A DNA stretch of 49,249 nucleotides from positions 1-49,249 of the forward strand of contig JAQUQI010000009.1 in the NCBI GenBank assembly GCA_028716165.1, in the 5' to 3' direction. Shown here in pieces: positions 27,682 to 36,307 of this stretch. Source of the DNA: Candidatus Omnitrophota bacterium (lineage in GTDB: Bacteria > Omnitrophota > Gorgyraeia > JABMRG01). A program made the translations under genes and the position numbers. Each line of letters begins with the position of its first letter. The first letter of the stretch is position 1. The notes below the pieces were generated by a model. It was not told where the DNA came from and did no database searches. It saw only the letters and a program-made list of their open reading frames with translations.

Positions 27682-27709
27682 TTTACTTGAATAAGTGAAG
27701 TAGTATAAT
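27682..27709 (+). promoter_or_regulatory. promoter of the AmmeMemoRadiSam set
   Basis: TATAAT at 27704-27709 is perfect, with TTTACT at 27682-27687 and a 16-base spacer. The ATG at 27720 is 11 bases after the -10, so the mRNA would have a leader of only about 3-4 nt and no ribosome-binding site. Confidence 0.55.
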
Positions 27710-27719
27710 ATATGGCGTA

Positions 27720-28874
27720 ATGAAGCCCATTAGATTGTTTTTATTACTCAATACGGTTTTGATCCTGGCCCAGGCTGCGCCCTGTGGCGCTGGCATCTTT
27801 TCTGAACAAGCCCGGGATACGGACAGGCGCCAGGAAGCGCTTTATTATAATAAGCTTGATAATGGCAGCATCCTATGCGCTTTATGCCCGCGCGGGTGCG
27901 TGATAAACGAAGGCAAGAGAGGTTTTTGCCGTGTCAGGCAGAATACCGGCGGTACTCTTTACAGCTTAGTCTATGCCAGGCCATGCGCTGTCCACGTTGA
28001 TCCGATTGAAAAAAAACCGTTATTTCATGTCTTGCCCGGAGCGAAGTCTTTTTCTATAGCGACCGCGGGATGCAACCTGTCATGCGGGTTTTGCCAGAAT
28101 TGGCACATATCCCAGGTAAGCCCTGAAGATATAAGGTCTGATTATATTGAACCAGCGGAGATAGTACGTTTAGCTATTTCTTCCAATGCGCCGGTCATTG
28201 CTTACACGTATACTGAACCCACGGTTTTTTATGAATATATGCTAAACACGGCAATGATTGCCAAAGAGGCTGGTATTTTGAACGTCATGCATTCATCGGG
28301 CTTTATAAATGAAGCCCCGTTGAGGAGGTTATGCAAATACCTTGACGCGGCGAATATTGATCTTAAGGGTAGTGAAAAGTTTTATCTTGACCTTTGCCAG
28401 GGCAGGCGCGAAGATGTCCTGCGAAGCTTGAAGATACTTAGGGAGGAAGGGGTATGGGTTGAGATAACCTATCTGTTGATACCGACTTTAAATGACAGCG
28501 ATGAATATATAAAACAGACATGCCGGTGGATAAAGGAAAATCTCGGAGTTGATACGCCTTTGCATATATCCAGGTTCTGGCCTATGCATAAAATAAGAAA
28601 TCTGCCTCCCACGCCAATGGAGTCGCTTTATAAAGCTTATGATATAGCCCGTGCCGCGGGCCTGCGTTATGTGTATATCGGAAATGTTTTGGGTGTAAGC
28701 GAACAATCCACGTTTTGTCCGTTTTGCCGCGGTTTATTGATACAAAGGTCCGGTTACGATATCGCAGGTAACAATATAGTTGACGGGAAATGCAAATTTT
28801 GCAAGAATGTCATTGCCGGTCTATGGCAGTCCGGGCCCAAAGGCGGAAAGAAGGGTGAAGCCAGTGCGCTTTAA
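27720..28874 (+). CDS. amrS: AmmeMemoRadiSam radical SAM enzyme with signal peptide
   Basis: Radical SAM protein of the AmmeMemoRadiSam set, whose chemistry is not settled. The 384-residue protein has an N-terminal Cys cluster (C53, C56, C60, C70 in CALCPRGC...RGFC), the HVDPIEKKPLFHVLPG segment, the radical SAM motif C118-x3-C122-x2-C125 (CNLSCGFCQNW) and a C-terminal zinc-ribbon-like CPFC...CKFC. Unusually, about 38 residues precede the normal start, beginning MKPIRLFLLLNTVLIL, which reads as a Sec signal peptide or anchor. There is no twin-arginine motif and no lipobox. It is followed by the overlapping MEMO-AMMECR1 gene. Confidence 0.88.
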   Translation: MKPIRLFLLLNTVLILAQAAPCGAGIFSEQARDTDRRQEALYYNKLDNGSILCALCPRGCVINEGKRGFCRVRQNTGGTLYSLVYARPCAVHVDPIEKKPLFHVLPGAKSFSIATAGCNLSCGFCQNWHISQVSPEDIRSDYIEPAEIVRLAISSNAPVIAYTYTEPTVFYEYMLNTAMIAKEAGILNVMHSSGFINEAPLRRLCKYLDAANIDLKGSEKFYLDLCQGRREDVLRSLKILREEGVWVEITYLLIPTLNDSDEYIKQTCRWIKENLGVDTPLHISRFWPMHKIRNLPPTPMESLYKAYDIARAAGLRYVYIGNVLGVSEQSTFCPFCRGLLIQRSGYDIAGNNIVDGKCKFCKNVIAGLWQSGPKGGKKGEASAL

Positions 28875-30384
28875 AAGGTTGGTTTTTTTAAACGTTATTT
28901 TTTTGTCTCTCATACTGTTGCCAAACGCCGTCTCTTATGCGCAGAGCGTTCAGGCATCGTCTCTTGACGGCACATTTTATCCCAAAGATAAGGACGAGCT
29001 TGAGAGCATGTTAGAGAGGTTTTTTAGCTCTGCCTTTGTACCGGAGATAAAATCGGAAATCATAGCCGTTATCGTCCCGCACGCCGGATATGTATATTCC
29101 GGCGAGGTCGCCTCTTGCGCGTTTAAGGCGCTGATTGACAAAGGATATAATACGGTTGTCGTGCTGGGCATAAGCCACAGACATTATTTTAAAGGTGTTT
29201 CTGTTCTTGATAAAGACGCCTATATTACGCCGCTTGGCAGTTGTCAAATAGACAGAGATTTTTCGCAAAAGCTTATCGGATTTGATGAAGGCATATATTT
29301 TCTTGAAAAACCATTTAATGGAGAAAATTCCATAGAGACCCAGATACCTTTTATACAATACGCCCTGCCCAAAGCCAGGATAGCGGCTGTTCTTATCGGC
29401 GACAGCTCTTACCAGACATGCCTGCTTTTACAAAAAGCTCTCTGCGAAGCGATAGGCAGAAGAAAGGACGTGGTAATTGTTATAAGCACGGACATGTCGC
29501 ATTTTTTACCGGATAAAAAGGCGCGCGCAATAGACAGCCTGGTGATATCCAGGCTTGAGGCGTTTGACCCGCAAACGCTTTATTCATTTCTTTTTAATAT
29601 GAACGATACTAACAGGCCGTGCGGTTCATCGGCTATAGTCTCCGGCATGTTAACGGCATCGGAATTAGGCGCGGGCGTGGTGAATATACTCCGATACGCT
29701 AATTCGGGGCAGGTATCAGGCGATTATGACTCGGTTGTAGGTTATGTGTCGGCCGTTATATTAAGGGCAAAAGAGCAATCAAACGGCAAAATGCAGGATA
29801 ACGAAGAGGGGTATGCCATGGAAGGATTTTTGAACTTGTCACAGAAGAAGCGTTTACTCCAGATTGCCAGAAGCTCAATAAAGGATTATATAGAGGGTGC
29901 TGGCAGTAAAAAATTGCCCGAAGATGAAGACAAAGTGCTTAACAGCCAGATGGGGGCCTTTGTCAGCCTGCATAAGGCAGGCAGGCTTAGGGGTTGCATA
30001 GGTAATATTGAAGGCAGGGGCCGATTATGCCAGACCGTGGCTGATATGGCTGTCCAGTCTGCCGTAGGGGACCCGAGATTTAATCCGGTTACGGCGGATG
30101 AATTGGATGATATTGATATAGAGATATCAGTTCTTTCCCCGCTTAAAAGGATTAATGACCCTGATGAGATTATCATGGGAAAGCATGGCGTCCTGGTCAG
30201 GGATGGCTTCAGGACAGGCGTATATCTGCCTCAAGTTGCCGTTGAGACAGGATGGAGCAGAGAGCAGTTTATGCGTTCACTATGTTCCCAGAAGGCGGGC
30301 ATTCATCCGGACGCGTGGAAGACGGGCGCCTGCCAGATTTATGTTTTTACGGCCGAGGTTTTTGGAGAGAAGGAAAACAATTAA
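28864..30384 (+). CDS. exported MEMO-AMMECR1 fusion (AmmeMemoRadiSam proteins B and A)
   Basis: A 506-residue two-domain protein. After a signal peptide (about 1-26, ending in SYAQ) comes a MEMO domain: DGTFYP, IVPHAGYVYSG, GISHRHYF, NGENSIETQIPF, DMSHFL and CGSSAI, which hold its metal-site His and Cys residues. The AMMECR1 domain follows from about residue 320, with LRGCIGNIEGRG and the AVGDPRF and GWSREQFM segments. GTG 28864 (AAGGG eight bases upstream) or GTG 28855 are the likely starts; both overlap the upstream gene. Both fusion and export are visible in the sequence; the substrate is unknown. Confidence 0.88.
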   Translation: MRFKRLVFLNVIFLSLILLPNAVSYAQSVQASSLDGTFYPKDKDELESMLERFFSSAFVPEIKSEIIAVIVPHAGYVYSGEVASCAFKALIDKGYNTVVVLGISHRHYFKGVSVLDKDAYITPLGSCQIDRDFSQKLIGFDEGIYFLEKPFNGENSIETQIPFIQYALPKARIAAVLIGDSSYQTCLLLQKALCEAIGRRKDVVIVISTDMSHFLPDKKARAIDSLVISRLEAFDPQTLYSFLFNMNDTNRPCGSSAIVSGMLTASELGAGVVNILRYANSGQVSGDYDSVVGYVSAVILRAKEQSNGKMQDNEEGYAMEGFLNLSQKKRLLQIARSSIKDYIEGAGSKKLPEDEDKVLNSQMGAFVSLHKAGRLRGCIGNIEGRGRLCQTVADMAVQSAVGDPRFNPVTADELDDIDIEISVLSPLKRINDPDEIIMGKHGVLVRDGFRTGVYLPQVAVETGWSREQFMRSLCSQKAGIHPDAWKTGACQIYVFTAEVFGEKENN

Positions 30385-30396
30385 GGATTTATCCTA

Positions 30397-31080
30397 ATGT
30401 CTCTTGTGACTATGTGCTCAAGTTTTTTCCTGACAGGATTGGCAATGGGTTCAGGGCCGTGCCTTTTAACGTGCGGGCCTGTCTTGCTAAGTTATATCAC
30501 GGGCACGAAAAGTTCCGGCGCGCGGGCTCTGGCATGCTGGTTTGTATTTTCAATGGGCAGGCTGGTATCGGTTGTATTTCTATCTTTTTTGGCCGGCTGC
30601 GCGGGCTCTCTCTTATTTAAGTATTTTTATTGGAAAATGACAGGTTATATTCTGTGGACAGTTACAGGCGTATTTATATGTTTTTTGGGTTTTATGGTAT
30701 TTAGCGGAAGATATGATAAGGCCTCAACGCACGGCGCAAAGGCCTGCTGTCCGGCCGGGCGGCAGACAAAGGATTTGGCCTTATTAGGGGTATTAACAGG
30801 CATGATGCCTTGCATGCCTCTTGCCGGCGTATTGTCTTACATATCAATGGTGTCCACCCGGTTTACGCATGGTATCTTTCTGGGGCTTTCTTTCGGCATA
30901 GGTGTTTTGATTTCTCCTTTGATATTAATGTCAATATTGGCAGGGTTTATTCCGAGGCTTGGCTGTTTTAATCCAGGGTCCGCCGGCATAATACTGCACA
31001 GGCTATGCGGTACCATTATCATGGTTATGGGTTTTCACATATTAATAAAGATTTTTAGGGAGCTTGCGTTAACAATATGA
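30397..31080 (+). CDS. CcdA/DsbD-like or SafE-type membrane protein
   Basis: A 227-residue protein with about six membrane segments and an internal repeat: GSGPCLLTCGPVLLSYI in the first half and GMMPCMPLAGVLSYI in the second. The G-x-P-C-x-P-type cysteines resemble the CcdA/DsbD transmembrane domain that carries reducing power across the membrane. It lies 12 nt after the exported MEMO-AMMECR1 gene and overlaps rsmE by 4 nt. It could instead be a sulfite-exporter/UreH-type protein of the same broad family. Confidence 0.7.
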   Translation: MSLVTMCSSFFLTGLAMGSGPCLLTCGPVLLSYITGTKSSGARALACWFVFSMGRLVSVVFLSFLAGCAGSLLFKYFYWKMTGYILWTVTGVFICFLGFMVFSGRYDKASTHGAKACCPAGRQTKDLALLGVLTGMMPCMPLAGVLSYISMVSTRFTHGIFLGLSFGIGVLISPLILMSILAGFIPRLGCFNPGSAGIILHRLCGTIIMVMGFHILIKIFRELALTI

Positions 31081-31811
31081 GAAGGTTCTTTATTGACGAA
31101 CGGCGTATAAACGGCAATGAGGTTATCCTGTCCGGGCAGGAGGCCCGCCATATAACTAATGTTATCAGGTTAAGGCCCGGCGATAGATTTACAGGTATTG
31201 ACGGCAAAGGCAGGCTCTACACGCTTCGCGTGGAGACAACAGGCAGGGATGTTTGCGCGTGTATAGAAAAGATTTCCTCGCAACCTGCCGTAAGCGCGGA
31301 TATTGTCCTGGCGTGCGCTATTCCGAAAAAATTCGGGATGGATGATATAGTTGAAAAAGCGACGCAGTTGGGCGTAAGCGGCATTATCCCAATGATCACG
31401 GAAAGGACTATTGTTAGGCCCGCCGCAAAGGCGATACCCCTAAAACGCGAACGATGGAAGAGGATAGCGGTTGAGGCGTGCAAACAATCGCAAAGAGCGA
31501 CATTGCCTGAAATATATGATATAATGGATTTACCCCGGGCCCTGGATAAGGTAGAGTCTTTGGGGTGTGTTAACAGGATAATGCCTTTTGTCGCGGAAGG
31601 CCTTGCCCATATCAGCGATATTCCCATGCGTAATAAGAAATCCGCGGCGGTTTTTATAGGCCCTGAAGGCGACTTTACCGGTGAAGAGATAGATCTTGCG
31701 ATAAAGCTTGGTTTTAATCCTGTTTCGCTTGGCAGTCTGGTGTTGAAAGTTGATACGGCCTGCTATTATTCTTTATCGGTTATTTCATCAAGGCTTTTGA
31801 ACGTGAAATAA
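31077..31811 (+). CDS. rsmE: 16S rRNA (uracil1498-N3)-methyltransferase
   Basis: SPOUT-class enzyme methylating U1498 of 16S rRNA. The 244-residue protein starts MRRFFID with the PUA-like segment (LSGQEARHITNVIRLRPGD) and ends with the knot motifs FIGPEGDFTGEE and LGSLVLKVDTA. The latter is usually LG-x-x-(I/V)-LR-x-ETA; here K-V-D replaces the R-x-E, a mild departure. It is coupled to the upstream membrane gene by ATGA. Confidence 0.93.
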   Translation: MRRFFIDERRINGNEVILSGQEARHITNVIRLRPGDRFTGIDGKGRLYTLRVETTGRDVCACIEKISSQPAVSADIVLACAIPKKFGMDDIVEKATQLGVSGIIPMITERTIVRPAAKAIPLKRERWKRIAVEACKQSQRATLPEIYDIMDLPRALDKVESLGCVNRIMPFVAEGLAHISDIPMRNKKSAAVFIGPEGDFTGEEIDLAIKLGFNPVSLGSLVLKVDTACYYSLSVISSRLLNVK

Positions 31812-31814
31812 TAT

Positions 31815-31889
31815 GTCCCCGTAGCCTAATGGATAGGGCACCGGCCTCCGGAGCCGGCCGTGGCAGTTCAAATCTGCCCGGGGACACCA
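31815..31889 (+). tRNA. tRNA-Arg (anticodon CCG)
   Basis: A 75-nt cloverleaf with encoded CCA: acceptor GTCCCCG/CGGGGAC, D arm GCCT/GGGC, anticodon stem CCGGC/GCCGG with loop CTCCGGA, anticodon CCG at 31848-31850 reading CGG, T arm GGCAG/CTGCC with TTCAAAT. It begins 3 nt after the rsmE stop codon and ends 47 nt before mtaB, so it is probably cut out of a protein-coding transcript. Confidence 0.97.
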
Positions 31890-31936
31890 TTGCCATAGCC
31901 TCGCACTATCAATCCTTTACCAGAGAGAGGTCCTCG

Positions 31937-33148
31937 TTGAAATTCTATCTAAAGACCCTTGGCTGTAAGGTCAATCAATATGAGAGCCAGGTTATCAGAG
32001 AAAGATTACTGCGCCAAGGTTATGAAGAAACTTTGGATATGTCCGCGGCGCAGTTATGCTTTGTCAATACGTGCACTGTTACCGCCAAGGCGGATAGAGA
32101 GTGCAGAGAGGTATTGCGCAGGATAAGTAAGGCCAATTCCAAAGCGAGGATTATCGCCGCGGGCTGTTATGCCGTATCAGGATATGATGCCATCAAGGCC
32201 ATTGATGGCAGGATAGAGGTTTTGGATAATGCCGGGAAAATGGAATTATTTTACTTAAACGGTGAGCCCGACGGTATAAGCATGTTCCATGACCGCACCA
32301 GGGCATTTATTAAGGTCCAGGACGGTTGCGATAATTTTTGTTCATATTGCAGGATACCTTATGTAAGAGGCCGATCCCGCAGCAGAAATGCCGAGAGCAT
32401 ATTAGAAGAGGCGGCAGGGCTTGTCGGTAAAGGTTATAGAGAGATTGTGCTGACAGGCATATGCCTGGGAGATTTTAGCAGGCAAGGCGGCAGCTGCGGG
32501 CTTGCCTGCCTGATAAGGCGCATATCCGGCATAGACGGGGATTTCAGGGTAAGGCTTAGTTCAATAGAATTGGCCGATATAAATGACGATATATTAAACG
32601 AGATTAGCCTGTCAAAAAAAATTTGCCATCACCTGCATATACCATTGCAAAGCGGGGACGATGAGATATTAAAAAAAATGAACCGCAGGTATACTGCCGG
32701 CCAATTCATATCCAGGGTCGCGTCTATCCGCAGCAGGATACCGGATATCGGAATTACAACGGATATTATCGTAGGCTTTCCGGGTGAGAAGGAGGCAAAT
32801 TTCAAAAATAGCATCATAACGATGCAGGCTATCAAGCCGTCAAGGACGCATGTGTTCACGTTTAGCCCGAGGCAGGGCACAAAGGCCTTTGACATGGGAC
32901 AGGATATCAGCGGCCGGGAAAAAAAAGAAAGAGCCTGTGTATTGAAAAAAGCGGCGGAGCATTTTAGCCGTGAATTTAATGCCGGCCTTTGCCGGAAAGA
33001 ACAAAGGATACTGGTTGAGGGCCGCAGAGACCGCGCGACAGGCATGTTATGCGGTTATACGGATAATTATGCCAGGGTTTTAATAGACGGTAATGATGAC
33101 CTTATGGGCCATTTGGTATGGCGCAGGTGCGAGGATTGGAGCTATTAG
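31937..33148 (+). CDS. mtaB: tRNA t6A37 methylthiotransferase (MtaB type)
   Basis: Radical SAM enzyme adding methylthio to t6A37 in ANN-decoding tRNAs. The N-terminal cluster cysteines are in TLGCKVNQYES, VNTCTVT and AAGCYA; the radical SAM motif is CDNFCSYC followed by RIPYVRGRSRSR; TDIIVGFPGE and a C-terminal TRAM-like domain follow. The 403-residue product starts at TTG 31937, with GAGAGAGG six bases upstream. Longer frames run into the tRNA and are rejected. The KVNQYES form favours MtaB over MiaB. Confidence 0.93.
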   Translation: MKFYLKTLGCKVNQYESQVIRERLLRQGYEETLDMSAAQLCFVNTCTVTAKADRECREVLRRISKANSKARIIAAGCYAVSGYDAIKAIDGRIEVLDNAGKMELFYLNGEPDGISMFHDRTRAFIKVQDGCDNFCSYCRIPYVRGRSRSRNAESILEEAAGLVGKGYREIVLTGICLGDFSRQGGSCGLACLIRRISGIDGDFRVRLSSIELADINDDILNEISLSKKICHHLHIPLQSGDDEILKKMNRRYTAGQFISRVASIRSRIPDIGITTDIIVGFPGEKEANFKNSIITMQAIKPSRTHVFTFSPRQGTKAFDMGQDISGREKKERACVLKKAAEHFSREFNAGLCRKEQRILVEGRRDRATGMLCGYTDNYARVLIDGNDDLMGHLVWRRCEDWSY

Positions 33149-33283
33149 TAACCGGCGCATATTTTTTCATAAGGATATTTACGCGTGTATCGGGCTGTTA
33201 TTTGCCGGCCCTTTTGTTCTAAAACCGGCCGGATTGTATCGCGCTATACCATAAGGCATAAAACAACACTATCTCAAATATGG

Positions 33284-33312
33284 TTGCATACAGATTATCT
33301 TTATGTTATATT
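33284..33312 (+). promoter_or_regulatory. promoter of the first T2SS unit
   Basis: TTGCAT at 33284-33289 and TATATT at 33307-33312 with an exact 17-base spacer, leaving a short leader of about 17 nt with AGGAT before gspE at 33336. Confidence 0.7.
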
Positions 33313-33335
33313 AAATTATATACATAGGATTTATT

Positions 33336-35036
33336 ATGAAAAAGAAAGATGTGAAATTAGGCCAGATGCTTTTAAACGACGGGATCATTACTAGTGAACA
33401 GCTGGATGCGGCCCTCATAGAGCATAAAAAAACAGGCCAGCTTATAGGCGATGTGATTGTCGCTTTAGGTTTTGCTACCGACGAACAGGTGCTTTTGGCT
33501 CTTTCCCATCAGATAGGCGTATTGTATATAAGGCTTAAGGAATTTGATATCAGCCCGGGAATTATTGAAAAGGTCTCTGCCAAATTCGCCTGCTATTATA
33601 AGATAATGCCTGTAGACATGTCCGGCCGCAGGCTGCGCATAGCAGTGACAAACCCGCTTGACCTTGCCGTTCTTGACGAGATACGATTGGTCCTTAAGTG
33701 CGACTTAGACCCCGTGCTCGCGGGGGAAAAAGATATCCTTGACGCGATCAAAAAATATTATGGCGTGGGCGCTGATACAATAGATAAAATAATAGGCAAG
33801 GCTTACACGCAGGATGACGTTCCGACCCAGGCGGAGCAATCCGGCAATATTGATGATATCGCCGACGACGCTTCAATTATAAAATTCGTAAACCAGCTCT
33901 TGCAGCAGGCTGTTTCCGAGAGGGCCACCGATATCCATATAGAGCCTTTTGAAGGCGAGCTTAGGATACGTTACCGCGTTGACGGTATCCTTTCCAGCGC
34001 GAATATACCGCCTAATATTAAATACCTGTACCAGGCCATAGTCTCGCGCATCAAGATAATGTCGGCCTTGAATATCGCTGAAAGGCGCCTGCCGCAGGAC
34101 GGCAGAATAAAGATTAACGTTGCCAATACAGATCTTGACCTAAGGGTTTCCGTGATACCGACATCATACGGGGAGAGTGTTCATATAAGGATACTAAGCG
34201 CTAATGTTCTTCTCGGCCTTGAAAGCCTCGGCCTGCTTAAAGACGATCTTGATGTGGTTGATAAAATGATAAAAAAACCTCACGGTATATTGTTTGTAAC
34301 AGGGCCTACCGGCAGCGGCAAGACAACGACTCTATACGCGTGCCTGAACAGGGTAAATGACGAGGGCAAAAACATAATTACAATTGAAGATCCTATTGAA
34401 TATCAGTTGAGAGGCATTACGCAGATACAGGTTAATACCAAGGTGGGCCTTACCTTCGCCGCGGGGCTAAGGTCCATGTTAAGGCATGATCCGGACATCA
34501 TGATGGTTGGAGAGGTAAGAGACCTTGAAACCGCAGAGATAGCTATAAGGGTGGCCCTTACCGGACATCTCGTCTTTTCAACACTGCATACCAATGATTC
34601 CACGGGGGCGGTCACAAGGCTTCTTGACATGGGTATTGAACCTTACCTTGTTTCAAGTTCCATTGAGGCTGTTATCGCGCAGAGGCTTGTCAGGGTGATA
34701 TGCGATAAATGCAGGAGAGAGATTTTACCTGATGAAGGGCTGATAAAGGAATTAAATCTTGATACGCCCGGCAGTATAAAATTCTATGAAGGCAAGGGAT
34801 GCCCTTTTTGTAAGTTTACCGGATTCATGGGCAGGACGGCCATATATGAAATACTTGTCCTGGATGATGAAATAAGAGAACTTATTGTCAGAAGGGTGCC
34901 GTCTAACGAGATCAAGGCGCTGGCATTGAAAAAAGGCATGAGGACACTATTTAATGACGGCATGATTAAAGTAGGCCGCGGCATTACTACCATTAAAGAG
35001 GTCTTGCGTGTCACTGAAATTGAAGCGGAAGAGTAG
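33336..35036 (+). CDS. gspE: type II secretion ATPase GspE
   Basis: Cytoplasmic hexameric ATPase driving pseudopilus assembly. The 566-residue protein starts with an MshEN-type N-terminal domain (KLGQMLLNDGIIT, about 6-150). The ATPase domain follows, with Walker A GPTGSGKTTT, the Asp box and Walker B in MMVGEVRDLETAEIA, the His box TGHLVFSTLHTND and a zinc module CDKC...CPFC. PilB of type IV pili looks similar; the downstream gspG-K set decides for T2SS. Confidence 0.93.
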   Translation: MKKKDVKLGQMLLNDGIITSEQLDAALIEHKKTGQLIGDVIVALGFATDEQVLLALSHQIGVLYIRLKEFDISPGIIEKVSAKFACYYKIMPVDMSGRRLRIAVTNPLDLAVLDEIRLVLKCDLDPVLAGEKDILDAIKKYYGVGADTIDKIIGKAYTQDDVPTQAEQSGNIDDIADDASIIKFVNQLLQQAVSERATDIHIEPFEGELRIRYRVDGILSSANIPPNIKYLYQAIVSRIKIMSALNIAERRLPQDGRIKINVANTDLDLRVSVIPTSYGESVHIRILSANVLLGLESLGLLKDDLDVVDKMIKKPHGILFVTGPTGSGKTTTLYACLNRVNDEGKNIITIEDPIEYQLRGITQIQVNTKVGLTFAAGLRSMLRHDPDIMMVGEVRDLETAEIAIRVALTGHLVFSTLHTNDSTGAVTRLLDMGIEPYLVSSSIEAVIAQRLVRVICDKCRREILPDEGLIKELNLDTPGSIKFYEGKGCPFCKFTGFMGRTAIYEILVLDDEIRELIVRRVPSNEIKALALKKGMRTLFNDGMIKVGRGITTIKEVLRVTEIEAEE

Positions 35037-35038
35037 GC

Positions 35039-36256
35039 ATGCCGAAATTTGTTTATGAGGCAAAGTCCAGTCCCGTTGAAGTCAGGAAGGGTTTTATTGA
35101 AGCCGAGAATGCCTCGCAGGCCGCTTTAAAACTGGCGAAAATGGGGCTTTTTGTATTATCAATAGAGGAAGAAACAGCCGACTTTGTTAAAAGGTCCAAG
35201 ATCGGGTTTTTTTCTTTCAGCCCTTCACCCGCGCGTTCTTTAAGCTATTTTACAAGGCAGCTTTCAAGCCTGCTGGATTCAGGCCTTACTATAATCAAGG
35301 CCTTGAGCGTGCTTGAAGAGCAAACTGAAAATATTAGTTTGCGCCATATTATAAGCGGGATCAGGGCCGACATAAAGAACGGTTCCACGTTTTCATCGGC
35401 CCTGTTGAAATACCCTAAGGTTTTTTCAGACCTGTATATTAATATGGTTTCTTCAGGCGAGGCAAGCGGTAATCTTGAGCATGTCCTTGAACGTTTAAGC
35501 GGATTTTTGGAAAAAGACGAAGAGAATATATCCAAGATTAAATCGGCCATGGCATATCCTGCCTTAATGGCTGTGGTTGGTTGCGCGACCATATTTGTTT
35601 TACTGACATTTGTCGCCCCAAGGCTTACCGGGATTTTTAATGATCTTGGACAGGCCCTGCCGCTTCCGACAAAGATGCTTATATGGGTTAGTTCGTTTTT
35701 CGCGACGTTTTGGCCCGTGATTATTTTTGGCTTTATTTTTGGCGCTTTTACCTTTAATAGATGGTCCAGGACGCCGGAAGGCAAGGCTGTAATGGATGGA
35801 TTAAAGGTAAAAACCCCCGCTATACGCGTATTTGTTCAAAAAGTGGAGATATCAAGATTTTCCAGGACATTAGCAACGCTGATAGGTAACGGTGTGCCGG
35901 TGATCAGGGCATTGTCAATAGCCTCCGGGACCATAGATAATATTCCAATGAGGCAGGATATAGAGCAGGCCAGGAGGGATGTTGAGGAAGGCCAGACCCT
36001 ATCGGCCGCGATAAGAAAAAGCAGATACTTTCCTGCGGCAGTTACCAATATGATTGCAATAGGTGAAGAGGGCGGCACGCTTGAAAAGTCTCTGTCCAAG
36101 ATAGCGGATTCTTATGATTCCGAGACCGACCGGGCCGTCAAGATGATCATGTCTTTGCTTGAGCCGGGACTTATCCTCTTTATGGGGATTATTGTCGGCT
36201 TTATCGTTATTTCAATGCTATTGCCCATATTCCAGTTGAATCTTATGATAAGATAG
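35039..36256 (+). CDS. gspF: type II secretion inner-membrane protein GspF
   Basis: Polytopic platform protein of the T2SS. The 405-residue protein has the internal repeat of two T2SSF domains: FTRQLSSLLDSGLTIIKAL and ISRFSRTLATLIGNGVPVIRAL, each followed by a G-E-x-(S/G)-G-x-L segment (SSGEASGNLE, AIGEEGGTLE). Three membrane segments are visible. It starts 2 nt after the gspE stop. Confidence 0.94.
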   Translation: MPKFVYEAKSSPVEVRKGFIEAENASQAALKLAKMGLFVLSIEEETADFVKRSKIGFFSFSPSPARSLSYFTRQLSSLLDSGLTIIKALSVLEEQTENISLRHIISGIRADIKNGSTFSSALLKYPKVFSDLYINMVSSGEASGNLEHVLERLSGFLEKDEENISKIKSAMAYPALMAVVGCATIFVLLTFVAPRLTGIFNDLGQALPLPTKMLIWVSSFFATFWPVIIFGFIFGAFTFNRWSRTPEGKAVMDGLKVKTPAIRVFVQKVEISRFSRTLATLIGNGVPVIRALSIASGTIDNIPMRQDIEQARRDVEEGQTLSAAIRKSRYFPAAVTNMIAIGEEGGTLEKSLSKIADSYDSETDRAVKMIMSLLEPGLILFMGIIVGFIVISMLLPIFQLNLMIR

Positions 36257-36307
36257 GTTGGTATTACCGGTATAGTGTTAACTGAATGAAAATCGGAGGA
36301 TAGACAG

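Noticed and set aside
30252-30620. 122-codon frame across the MEMO-AMMECR1 / CcdA-like boundary
   Set aside because: It is an out-of-frame shadow of two well-supported genes.
31829-31936. Longer mtaB start
   Set aside because: The extension is translated from tRNA-Arg sequence; TTG 31937 has a proper ribosome-binding site.
33185-33394. 69-codon frame upstream of gspE
   Set aside because: It crosses the gspE promoter and the gspE start in another frame; no family resemblance.
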